Shown: positions 1-6,733 of the stretch, piece by piece
Numbering within the stretch: position 1 is the first letter of the stretch
How the letters are laid out: each line of letters begins with the position of its first letter
Assembly: GCA_029068555.1 (NCBI GenBank)
Contig: JAIECJ010000093.1
Span: 1-33,314 of the forward strand
Direction: 5' to 3'
Length of the DNA stretch: 33,314 nucleotides
DNA from: Lachnospiraceae bacterium
GTDB taxonomy: Bacteria > Bacillota > Clostridia > Lachnospirales > Lachnospiraceae
Translations under genes and position numbers: made by a program
The notes under the pieces: model-generated
What the model was told of the DNA's origin: nothing
Seen by the model: only the letters and a program-made list of their open reading frames with translations
Databases searched by the model: none

Positions 1-652
1 CATTGTAAGACTGCCCAATCTGGAAGTAAATATAATCGTCCATCTCCTTGTTTTCACCTATAGAATTCAACAGCAGCTCCAGATTCCTCTGCTGCTTTTT
101 CAGCATTTCTTCCCTTGGAATATCGTAACCATAATGTTTTACCTTCACCGGCAGGTGAAAAGTCTCAAGCGTAACCGCATCATAGCTTACTGCCTTTTTG
201 GGTATAATCTGTTCATGAATCCGGAAACGATACTCGTAAAAGTTCTTATTGAAAAATCTGGGTACTTCATCTATCTGTATGATTTCTTTTCCATCCATAT
301 GATAGACATTTCTGATTTCCACCACACCTACATTTTTCGCATATTTCTGCATACAGACACGCAGCTTTGCAGCATCAATCTCCTGCACATACTCATCACA
401 ATCCAGTATCAAAATCCAGTTGTTTGATGCCTTGGACACTGCAAAGTTCCTCGCAGCGCTAAAGTCATCACACCATTCAAAATCAAAAAGCTTATCTGTA
501 TATTTTGCGGCTATCTCCTTTGTCCTGTCCGTGGAGCCTGTATCCGCCACTATGATTTCCATATTGTATTTCAAAAGCCGTTTGAGACACTGTTCTATAT
601 ATTTTTCTTCATTTTTTGCAATCATACAAACACTGACCGGTAATTTTGCCAT
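1..652 (-). CDS. Family 2 glycosyltransferase, N-terminal part (runs off left edge)
   Basis: The gene starts at the ATG at 652 and stays open to position 1, so about 217 N-terminal residues are visible and the C-terminus is missing. The start reads MAKLPVSVCMIAKNEEKYI, the usual beginning of GT-A fold family 2 glycosyltransferases. IIVADTGSTDRT (nucleotide-sugar binding) and LILDCDEYV (the DxD-type metal site) follow. Upstream, GAGGTGGGG gives a ribosome site. Such enzymes transfer a sugar from an activated donor; in motile Lachnospiraceae, relatives with this N-terminus often lie near flagellin genes, which makes flagellin or surface glycosylation a reasonable guess. That role is inference: the acceptor cannot be read from sequence. 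It is separated from flgE by a coiled-coil gene and two terminators, so it is probably not part of the flagellar operon transcript. Confidence 0.85.
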   Translation of the reverse strand, partial: MAKLPVSVCMIAKNEEKYIEQCLKRLLKYNMEIIVADTGSTDRTKEIAAKYTDKLFDFEWCDDFSAARNFAVSKASNNWILILDCDEYVQEIDAAKLRVCMQKYAKNVGVVEIRNVYHMDGKEIIQIDEVPRFFNKNFYEYRFRIHEQIIPKKAVSYDAVTLETFHLPVKVKHYGYDIPREEMLKKQQRNLELLLNSIGENKEMDDYIYFQIGQSYN

Positions 653-701
653 CTCCTACCCCACCTCTCTTATTTCATTTTCGCAGCTATTCCATTCTCT
701 C

Positions 702-714
702 CTGGAGCGTGTTT
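702..714 (+). repeat. AGCGTG-type short repeat, degenerate copy
   Basis: CTGGAGCGTGTTT here resembles CTAGAGCGTGTTT at 30548-30560 and 33188-33200. Only this core is shared, so membership of the same repeat family is tentative. Confidence 0.35.
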
Positions 715-731
715 TCAGTCATTCAAAAATA

Positions 732-754
732 CAGGGCGGTCTTTTACCGCCCTG
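732..754 (-). terminator. Rho-independent terminator after the coiled-coil gene
   Basis: A perfect 9-bp stem (CAGGGCGGT / ACCGCCCTG) encloses a 5-nt loop. On the minus strand it is followed by TATTTTTGAAT. It lies 20 bp beyond the stop codon of the coiled-coil gene and ahead of the glycosyltransferase start. Confidence 0.85.
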
Positions 755-773
755 ATATGTCCGGTTACTGTCC

Positions 774-1160
774 CTAACGTACCGGCAACAGTTCCCTGTA
801 TTCAAGGATTTTGACAACTGTAGCGCCCTGATCCTCCAGCTTTTTAATCTGATGTTTCGTCTTGTAAAATCCATTTGCCACTTCGCTTGATATCTCACGC
901 ATATCCGCATCCAATCTTTCATAATTATCCTGCAGCTTATCAAGCTTCAAATCCATCATACCAAGTCTTGCATTAACCTTGTCAAGTTCGGATTCCTTGA
1001 TAATCTTCTCAATACCTGTCACCCTCGCATCGAGCTCTGTCACCTTTGCATCGAGCTCTGTCACCTTCGCATCGAGCTCCGTCACCTTCGCATCGAGCTG
1101 ATCCAACCTTGTATTGATTTTTGCAAATTCAGCCATAATTAATTTCATGTTTTCATCCAT
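774..1160 (-). CDS. Small coiled-coil protein with 7-residue repeats, function unknown
   Basis: 128 residues starting MDENMKLIMAEFAKINTRLD. The start at 1160 is chosen because a strong Shine-Dalgarno (AAAGGAG, 8-nt spacing) precedes it. Residues about 20-45 contain three tandem LDAKVTE heptads, one perfect coiled-coil turn unit each, followed by further heptads (VNARLGMMDLKLDKLQDNYERLDADM) and a basic tail ending ELLPVR. The reading frame stays open upstream to a GTG at 1370 and would add about 70 residues: a hydrophobic segment (LFAVFVFSLILICVILSIWICYY) and an acidic linker with a tandem EIEDNT repeat. A membrane-anchored longer form is therefore possible, but the GTG lies inside a repeat element and has no usable ribosome site. 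I do not recognise a characterised family. Terminators lie on both sides, so it is probably monocistronic. Confidence 0.7.
   Translation of the reverse strand: MDENMKLIMAEFAKINTRLDQLDAKVTELDAKVTELDAKVTELDARVTGIEKIIKESELDKVNARLGMMDLKLDKLQDNYERLDADMREISSEVANGFYKTKHQIKKLEDQGATVVKILEYRELLPVR
1027..1100 (-). repeat. 21-bp tandem repeat encoding LDAKVTE heptads
   Basis: Three nearly identical 21-bp units (1027-1047, 1048-1068, 1069-1089) plus a partial fourth. Each encodes seven residues of coiled coil, so copy-number change keeps the frame. Confidence 0.85.
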
Positions 1161-1168
1161 ACACTTTT

Positions 1169-1175
1169 CTCCTTT
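1169..1175 (-). promoter_or_regulatory. Shine-Dalgarno deciding the coiled-coil gene start
   Basis: AAAGGAG on the minus strand, 8 nt before the ATG at 1160. The longer in-frame start (GTG at 1370) has GAGG only one base away, too close to work. Confidence 0.7.
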
Positions 1176-1180
1176 TTCGG

Positions 1181-1216
1181 TGTTATCTTCAATCTCAGTG
1201 TTATCTTCAATCTCCA
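1181..1216 (-). repeat. Two 18-bp tandem units in frame upstream of the coiled-coil start
   Basis: Units 1181-1198 and 1199-1216 differ only at their last two bases. In the open upstream frame they encode the repeated acidic hexapeptide EIEDNT. Confidence 0.7.
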
Positions 1217-1358
1217 TCTCATTTGATGTCTCATTATCCACCCCTGCCTCTACTGTAATATCCTCACAATAATAACATATCCATATTGACAGTATAACAC
1301 ATATCAGAATTAATGAAAAGACGAACACAGCAAAAAGAAAAGGTAATCGTTGTTTGCT

Positions 1359-1421
1359 GTTACAATTCACACCTCAATAACTTATAAGCTGATGAAAACT
1401 GGCGTTGGTGTGAATTGTAAC
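1359..1421. mobile_element. 63-bp palindromic MITE-like element, copy 1
   Basis: A perfect 15-bp inverted repeat (GTTACAATTCACACC at 1359-1373, its complement at 1407-1421) encloses a 33-bp centre. It is flanked directly by GTTTGCT on both sides (1352-1358 and 1422-1428). A second copy at 33020-33082 differs at only two positions in the left arm and has different 7-bp flanking repeats. Terminal inverted repeats plus copy-specific flanking duplications are the signature of transposition. There is no coding capacity, so any transposase would act in trans. A hairpin-forming regulatory repeat is the alternative reading. Confidence 0.75.
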
Positions 1422-1440
1422 GTTTGCTAAAATAAAATCA

Positions 1441-1456
1441 GGCAGGTTCCCCTGCC
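1441..1456 (-). terminator. flgE: Rho-independent terminator after flgE
   Basis: A 6-bp GC-rich stem (GGCAGG / CCTGCC) with a 4-nt loop is followed on the minus strand by TGATTTTATTTT. It lies 22 bp past the flgE stop codon and marks the end of the flagellar transcript here. Confidence 0.75.
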
Positions 1457-1478
1457 CGATTTATTATTAGTCTGTCAT

Positions 1479-3539
1479 TTATCTCTTAAGGTTTACGAGT
1501 TCCTCAAGCAGCGTATCTGATGTTGTGATGATTCGGCTGTTTGCCTGGAATCCTCTCTGGGTTGTAATCATGTCTGTAAACTGCTGTGAGAGATCTACAT
1601 TTGACATCTCGAGGATACCGCTGTTGATGGAGCCGATACCTTCTGCCTTGATATCCACAACAGAAGCGTCACCGGAGCTTGCTGTTGTCTGATAGAGGTT
1701 ATCTCCTGCGTTCTCAAGTCCCATGGCATTCGCAAACTTCGCCACGCAAATCTGGCCGAGTGTTGCTGCCATACCATTGCTGTAGCTTGCTGTAATAATA
1801 CCGTCTGTTCCGACAGAAACACCGAGCAGTTTTCCGACCTTACGTCCGTCAACTCTCACACCGTCTACGGTGTTCTTCTTCTCGTTATCTACATTTGAGG
1901 TCTCTGACATATCGACAGTCAGATTCTCAAATTTTGTGTCAAGAGAGGATAAGTTCAAGGTAAAGGAAGACTCTCCCTCTGCACCTACATAGCTGAACTG
2001 TCCGTCATCTTCATTATACTTGATTGTCCATGACGTTGTACCGCCATTCCTCAATGCATCTATGTTTACTTCTGCCTTGTTGGTATCGGTAATTCCTAAC
2101 AGACTGATTTTGAACTCTCCTTTTATAACTTGTGAGGAAATCTGTGGCGTGTCAGTCATAAACGTATTTGTCTTGTCGCCCTTTGATCCCATACTGAGCA
2201 GCTTCATAATCGCTTCACCATAAGCGCTTCCTGCACTTACCTGGGTTCCGCTTCCATTATCTGCATTGATTATAGTTCCTGGTGCTGCTCCATACTTAAA
2301 TTCATATTTCGTTACCGAATCACCATTATCATCTGTATATGTTTGTTTAACAGATGTTATCGTTCCAGTCGTTCCACCAGCCACACCATAATTATATGTT
2401 ATTGTTCCATCTGTATTTGTTGCACCAGCAGTATAAAATGCAGCAACAGCCTCTTCAGGAATCACAATCGCATCTGTCACAGGGAACGATGTAGGCTGCG
2501 CCTTAACAAAACCTGTTCCTCCGGAGAAGTTGACTGTAAGTGTCATACCTCTCAATTCACTGTTGGTAAGAACTTTACCATCCAAATCTGCATCGCTGCC
2601 AATAAATGCACCCAGATCAACAGTTGCCCAGTCACCTGCTGCACCCATTGTATGTGTACCTGTCGTTGTAATACCTGCAAGAGACGACGTACCTCCATTA
2701 ACCACTTTCCGGACTTCTGTCTCCAGCTTTTCAAGCAGTTCAGGCGGCATCTCAGATGATTTCAGTGTTTTCTCACCATCAGCTGTCTGATATTTAAATG
2801 AAAGCTTTGATGTATCAACTTTATATATTGTATTTGAAGGTGTCCATTCATTCTCCGTGTTGAGTGTCGACCTTACCGTTGTCTGTTCAGAAGTTGCGGG
2901 AAGAATGCCAAACTGTACATTATAGGTATATCCAGCCTTATCATACACTGGAACATTTACCACCCTGCCGTTTTCATTCTGAAATTCAGAACTGTTAGAA
3001 TCAAGAATACCACTGATCCTGCCCCGTGTTGTGGCATCTGCTTCAAACACATCCACAGCCCTTGTATTAATCGGTCTCAGTGTTCCTTTTTGAACATCCC
3101 CATTCGCATCAACTCCCCAGCCCTGCACAATATAGCCAGTGCTTGCCATACAGAGGTTTCCGGCATCATCCACATCAAAGGAACCATCTCTTGTATAATA
3201 TGTACTTGTACCATCACTTACCACGAAAAACGCCTCGCCTGAAATCTTCAGGTCAAACGGATTTCCTGTTGACTGGTTTGCACCTTCCTGTGTAATGGTT
3301 GTATTAATCGCTGCTGCCTTTACACCAAGACCAATCTGTCTCGGGTTGGTACCACCTGTATTGTTTGCCGAATTTGCACCTGTGGCAGCCTGTGTCGTCT
3401 GGTACAGCATATCGGAGAAGTTCATCTGCTTTGCCTTGAATGCTGTTGTGTTTACGTTTGCAATATTGTTACCAATAACGTCCATTCTTGTCTGGTGTGT
3501 CCTTAAACCTGATACACCAGAGAAAAGTGATCTCATCAT
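1479..3539 (-). CDS. flgE: Flagellar hook protein FlgE
   Basis: 686 residues. The N-terminus MMRSLFSGVSGLRTHQTRMD followed by VIGNNIANVNTTAFK is the conserved rod/hook D0 segment. The C-terminus SNVDLSQQFTDMITTQRGFQ, then ANSRIITTSDTLLEELVNLKR, is the matching C-terminal D0 helix. FlgE polymerises outside the cell into the curved hook that joins rod to filament, after export by the flagellar type III apparatus. It is much longer than the roughly 400-residue enterobacterial protein; the extra length lies in the threonine/glycine-rich middle (about residues 230-560), which would be surface-exposed. A strong site (TAGGAGGT) lies 9 nt before the first of two adjacent ATGs; the second ATG is also possible. 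It is the last gene of the operon here, followed by a terminator. Confidence 0.96.
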   Translation of the reverse strand: MMRSLFSGVSGLRTHQTRMDVIGNNIANVNTTAFKAKQMNFSDMLYQTTQAATGANSANNTGGTNPRQIGLGVKAAAINTTITQEGANQSTGNPFDLKISGEAFFVVSDGTSTYYTRDGSFDVDDAGNLCMASTGYIVQGWGVDANGDVQKGTLRPINTRAVDVFEADATTRGRISGILDSNSSEFQNENGRVVNVPVYDKAGYTYNVQFGILPATSEQTTVRSTLNTENEWTPSNTIYKVDTSKLSFKYQTADGEKTLKSSEMPPELLEKLETEVRKVVNGGTSSLAGITTTGTHTMGAAGDWATVDLGAFIGSDADLDGKVLTNSELRGMTLTVNFSGGTGFVKAQPTSFPVTDAIVIPEEAVAAFYTAGATNTDGTITYNYGVAGGTTGTITSVKQTYTDDNGDSVTKYEFKYGAAPGTIINADNGSGTQVSAGSAYGEAIMKLLSMGSKGDKTNTFMTDTPQISSQVIKGEFKISLLGITDTNKAEVNIDALRNGGTTSWTIKYNEDDGQFSYVGAEGESSFTLNLSSLDTKFENLTVDMSETSNVDNEKKNTVDGVRVDGRKVGKLLGVSVGTDGIITASYSNGMAATLGQICVAKFANAMGLENAGDNLYQTTASSGDASVVDIKAEGIGSINSGILEMSNVDLSQQFTDMITTQRGFQANSRIITTSDTLLEELVNLKR

Positions 3540-3647
3540 AATTAAGTGACCTCCTAAATCATATTACCGTCTCTATCTTTTCCCCATCCGTCATTCCGGG
3601 GTATTCAAGCCTCCTTAAAAGGTCCGGCTCTGTCTCACATCCTGTAT

Positions 3648-4055
3648 TTAGATAATTACGGCGCCATCAATATTTGTATAAATATTTTCGTCTGCTTCTG
3701 TCTGATCCATCGCTGTGATTACTGTGTTGCTCTTGGTATTTACGATAAATGCAAGCTGGTCTACCAGTACCAGTGAATCCCTGATTCCTTTTTCGCCTGC
3801 CTTTTTCGTACCGTCATTCAGCCTTTCCAGTTGTTTGTCGGTCAATTCAATGTTTCTGTCATTGAGCCTGTTTGCCGCATGCTTTGAAAATTTTACATTA
3901 TCCGCAGTCTGCTGCTTTCGTACCTGCTGCTTGTGGAGAATCTCTTCAAAGCTCATGCCTTGAGGCGATTTACTGCCCGAATTAACCTTCTGCTGTTTTA
4001 GATACTGATCCTGTAGCTGTTCAATGGAAAGGAACTGACTGTTATTAATATTCAT
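3648..4055 (-). CDS. Flagellar operon protein, TIGR02530 family
   Basis: 135 residues. It matches the small protein found between flgD and flgE in many firmicutes (TIGR02530, flagellar operon protein). The diagnostic part is KFSKHAANRLNDRNIELTD followed by a conserved C-terminal half (RDSLVLVDQLAFIVNTKSNTVITAMD). The N-terminal 45 residues are glutamine-rich and probably disordered. The ribosome site is AGGGGGG, 8 nt before the ATG. The position after flgD suggests a part in hook assembly, but the exact function of the family is not known to me. About 110 bp without obvious signals separates it from flgE. Confidence 0.85.
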   Translation of the reverse strand: MNINNSQFLSIEQLQDQYLKQQKVNSGSKSPQGMSFEEILHKQQVRKQQTADNVKFSKHAANRLNDRNIELTDKQLERLNDGTKKAGEKGIRDSLVLVDQLAFIVNTKSNTVITAMDQTEADENIYTNIDGAVII

Positions 4056-4108
4056 TCTACATTCCCCCCTGCTATAAAGTCTTTTTGATTGGACATCCTT
4101 TTATACCG

Positions 4109-4942
4109 CTATGCAGTTTCTGTATTGCTGCTCTCATCATCTTTATTCTGGCTGCTGTCATCAGACTCTGACCCCTTGTTTTCTGTCAGCAGGTTCAGTT
4201 TGTCGATAATCGCATTCATCTTTGTATTGAAACTCTTCAGTATATCATCAAGCGAAGCCTTATCATCCTCATTTGCCGCAGTGTCCTCGAACTTGACACC
4301 CAGCTTTTCAAGCTCAAGCTTCCACTCCCCAAACTTCACGAACTGGTCGTAGCCATATGTCTTCATGTAATTCTTCTCATAATCATTCATAGTGTTATAA
4401 AAATCAAGCGCGCCCTGAATAACATTCTGATATGATTTATCCGCAAAAGATATATCCGGAAGTCCGTCAATCATTGCCTTGAATGTACTGTACTTCTCAT
4501 ACGCCTTAGAGTAATCTTCACTGACAACTGTATCCAAATCACTGATAGAATACTTATTATCATCAATGACAAGTAATGGTTTTCCATTCTCCATAACGAC
4601 ATAGTCAACAGTGCCCTGTTTGTAAGTTGTCTCACCTGTCTTTTCACTTGTTACCTTCATGATAACTTCCTTGCCAATCAGTTCGTTCGCACGCAGCATG
4701 TCGACAGACTCTGCCATCTCGCTCATCTTCTGAACCTGTGTGAACGTCGCATACTGTGAAACCCACTCGGTATTGCTGGTCGGCTCTAGGGGATCCTGAT
4801 TCTGCATCTCGGCTACCAGAAGTGTCAGAAACATATCACTGTCCACCGTGTTTTTATTTTTACCTTTTTGTGTGAGGGAATCACCTGACGCAGTCTTTGT
4901 CTGTAATTTTCCGTCCTCACCAACCGGTGCCATTATACTCAT
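4109..4942 (-). CDS. flgD: Flagellar hook assembly (hook cap) protein FlgD, atypical C-terminus
   Basis: 277 residues. The N-terminal 90 residues carry the FlgD scaffold motif: DMFLTLLVAEMQNQDPLEPT followed by SNTEWVSQYATFTQVQKMSEM. FlgD caps the growing hook and is needed for FlgE to polymerise. After the motif comes a short beta-rich stretch (LIGKEVIMKVTSEKTGETTYKQ...) typical of the FlgD Tudor-like part. The rest (about residues 135-277) is predominantly helical and charged and ends in a Ser/Asp/Glu-rich tail (SESDDSSQNKDDESSNTETA); I see no FnIII-like FlgD domain. The start ATG at 4942 follows GAGGTGG by 4 nt. It lies 39 bp after fliK and 53 bp before the TIGR02530 gene, as in Bacillus. 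Confidence 0.93.
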   Translation of the reverse strand: MSIMAPVGEDGKLQTKTASGDSLTQKGKNKNTVDSDMFLTLLVAEMQNQDPLEPTSNTEWVSQYATFTQVQKMSEMAESVDMLRANELIGKEVIMKVTSEKTGETTYKQGTVDYVVMENGKPLLVIDDNKYSISDLDTVVSEDYSKAYEKYSTFKAMIDGLPDISFADKSYQNVIQGALDFYNTMNDYEKNYMKTYGYDQFVKFGEWKLELEKLGVKFEDTAANEDDKASLDDILKSFNTKMNAIIDKLNLLTENKGSESDDSSQNKDDESSNTETA

Positions 4943-4981
4943 ATTTCCACCTCTCTTTTCATAATATAAATGTCTTTCTCA

Positions 4982-6493
4982 TTATGCCAGTAAATCCATC
5001 GTATTTCCGTTCGCTGCCATCATTTCCATGGCAATCCTTGTCGCATCATCTGCACCTGACATTTCCTGCTCAAGTTCTCCGTCTTCTCCCAACGCTCTAA
5101 GATTGATGCTCCGTCTGCGTGTTCCTTGAATCCGCTCTGCCCGCTGTTCCTCTGACTGCTGCTGCCCGCTTCCTTCCTTGTCAAGATTTCGCTCCATCTC
5201 GTGACTTGCCACTGACACCTCAATAGCTTCAATCTTGACACCCTGTTCCTCAAGGTTTGTCTGAAGCTGTGACGCCTGTGCCTCTATCGCGGCTTTTACT
5301 GCTTCGTTCTGTGTCGTAAACTGTGCTGTCACGACTCCTCCCTTTGTTGTCAATGATACATTCACCGTGCCCAGACTTGCGGGATGAAGCTGCAATTCCA
5401 TCTCGGTAAGATTCTCGTTTTTAACAATCTTTACCATGTCTGCAAGCTGCCTCAAAATGTTTTCTGTACTTTCGGAAGTAAACTTTTCAACTCCCTCCGC
5501 TACTGTGCTGCCTGCTTCATTCACATTGTTCTGTAGGTTCTGCGATGCATTGTTCTGTCCAAAATTCTTTGATTCCTTGTTGTCATTGTCCCTTGTGTCA
5601 CGTCCAGTGTTCCGCGTCCGATTGTCTGTCAATGTCTCCATAGGATTCTCCTGCTGGTTTTCCGGAAGTGAATCGTATTTTTTCGCTGACTGCGTATTAT
5701 CTTCCTTAATAACAACCGGCTGCTTTGGAATCTGCCCCGCATCTGCCTGTTCCATGTCCGGATCTTCCTGACTGTCAGACGGCACTATTTCTGCATCTCC
5801 CATCTGCTCTTCCAGTTTCTGACTTTCAAGTTCCTGTAGCTTTTGAAGCACTGCATCAAGCTCCTCGCTTGTCAGACCTGTGTTTTCAAGTAGGTCATTT
5901 ACCTTTGCATCCACCATTTCTGTGATGTCCTGCAATGCTGTATAGAGTTCTTCGTCCGCCACAAGACTGATGACTGAATCCTCTCCGGAAACTGCTGTTA
6001 CCAGCTGTGCCATATTATCGGAATTCATCAGGTCAAGCGGTTTCATATTCAGATCTTCCATTCCACTGAGCAGTTCCTCGTCTGTAATGTCAAGGATTTG
6101 CTTTATCTGCTCAATAATTTGCTCCAACGCATTCGCAATCTCGTCAATGGTCATTTCATCAACTGGTTCCTCTGCTTCGGAAATTTCTGTCGTAGATTTT
6201 TCTGTCTGGGTCACATCTCTGACTTGCGTTGTTTCTTCCTCTGCCATTGTCTCTGCATAATCTGCTGCTGCGTCTTCTCTCGCCGGCTCTGCATCCTTTG
6301 GCTCTGTAACAGCCTTCTTATCAGACTGCTGTACGGATGCCTTTGTGCTGCCTGACTGTTCAAGCTTTTGCGCTGTCTTTCCAAGTACATCTCCAAAGTC
6401 CTGTGTCTTCCCTGTTACTTTTTTCGTATTCACTACTGCATTCACAACCGGATTTCTGTCAAGGACTGTGCTGTTTAGGGTTGTACCCGTCAT
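4982..6493 (-). CDS. fliK: Flagellar hook-length control protein FliK
   Basis: 503 residues from the second of two close ATGs. The first, at 6499, lies 1 nt from GGAGG, whereas the ATG at 6493 has a 7-nt spacing. The long N-terminal two thirds are low-complexity, acidic and glutamine-rich, as in FliK molecular rulers. The conserved C-terminal switch domain begins about residue 360 with ELQLHPASLGTVNVSLTTKGG and continues with VVTAQFTTQNEAVKAAIEAQ. FliK is secreted during hook growth, measures its length and, through FlhB, switches export from hook to filament substrates. The gap upstream of it (6500-6733) is the largest inside the operon and holds two hairpins. Confidence 0.93.
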   Translation of the reverse strand: MTGTTLNSTVLDRNPVVNAVVNTKKVTGKTQDFGDVLGKTAQKLEQSGSTKASVQQSDKKAVTEPKDAEPAREDAAADYAETMAEEETTQVRDVTQTEKSTTEISEAEEPVDEMTIDEIANALEQIIEQIKQILDITDEELLSGMEDLNMKPLDLMNSDNMAQLVTAVSGEDSVISLVADEELYTALQDITEMVDAKVNDLLENTGLTSEELDAVLQKLQELESQKLEEQMGDAEIVPSDSQEDPDMEQADAGQIPKQPVVIKEDNTQSAKKYDSLPENQQENPMETLTDNRTRNTGRDTRDNDNKESKNFGQNNASQNLQNNVNEAGSTVAEGVEKFTSESTENILRQLADMVKIVKNENLTEMELQLHPASLGTVNVSLTTKGGVVTAQFTTQNEAVKAAIEAQASQLQTNLEEQGVKIEAIEVSVASHEMERNLDKEGSGQQQSEEQRAERIQGTRRRSINLRALGEDGELEQEMSGADDATRIAMEMMAANGNTMDLLA

Positions 6494-6499
6494 CTTCAT

Positions 6500-6733
6500 T
6501 CCTCCTTTCTTTTAATTATCAAAGTACTTAAATCTATTTAACTTAACAAATTAACCAAATTTGTACAAAAATTCAGTCAATTTGAAAGTTACACAATTAA
6601 GCCGAGTACACACGTACTGTAAACAGTGCGTAGCGTACTCGACTAGCAAAAAGCTTCTGCTTTTTTTCCAAATGATTTACACTGCTGCATTTTCTGATTA
6701 CATAACATATATCGGATAAATTATCAGAAAACT
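6500..6733 (-). other. 234-bp intra-operon gap with two hairpins
   Basis: No coding sequence is seen. A 39-nt near-palindrome lies at 6603-6641: outer stem CGAGTAC/GTACTCG and inner stem ACGTACTGT/ACAGTGCGT with one G-T pair. A second hairpin lies at 6648-6665 (AAAAAGC, loop, GCTTTTT). Between the hairpins and fliK the DNA is AT-rich, with a TTGACT at 6573-6578 but no convincing -10. Possible roles are mRNA processing, partial termination or a repeat insertion. Confidence 0.6.

Noticed and set aside
1027-1100. CRISPR-like array
   Set aside because: The 21-bp units are contiguous without spacers and are translated as coiled-coil heptads.
1161-1370. Taking the full 198-residue frame as the coiled-coil gene
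   Set aside because: The GTG start at 1370 has no usable ribosome site and lies in the repeat element, while the ATG at 1160 has a strong one. The longer form is mentioned as a possibility only.
1359-1428. Integron attC-like site (palindrome followed by GTTT...)
   Set aside because: attC needs RYYYAAC on the left and GTTRRRY on the right; the ends here are GTTAC.../...GTAAC and the following GTTTGCT has T at the fourth position. No integrase or cassette array is present.
2343-2759. Plus-strand open frame of 138 residues rich in Cys/Thr/Ser
   Set aside because: It is the antisense shadow of the threonine-rich middle of flgE, with no ribosome site and odd composition.
6573-6600. CodY box or promoter upstream of fliK
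   Set aside because: The best match there reaches only about 11 of 15 positions, and TTGACT has no convincing -10 at proper spacing.
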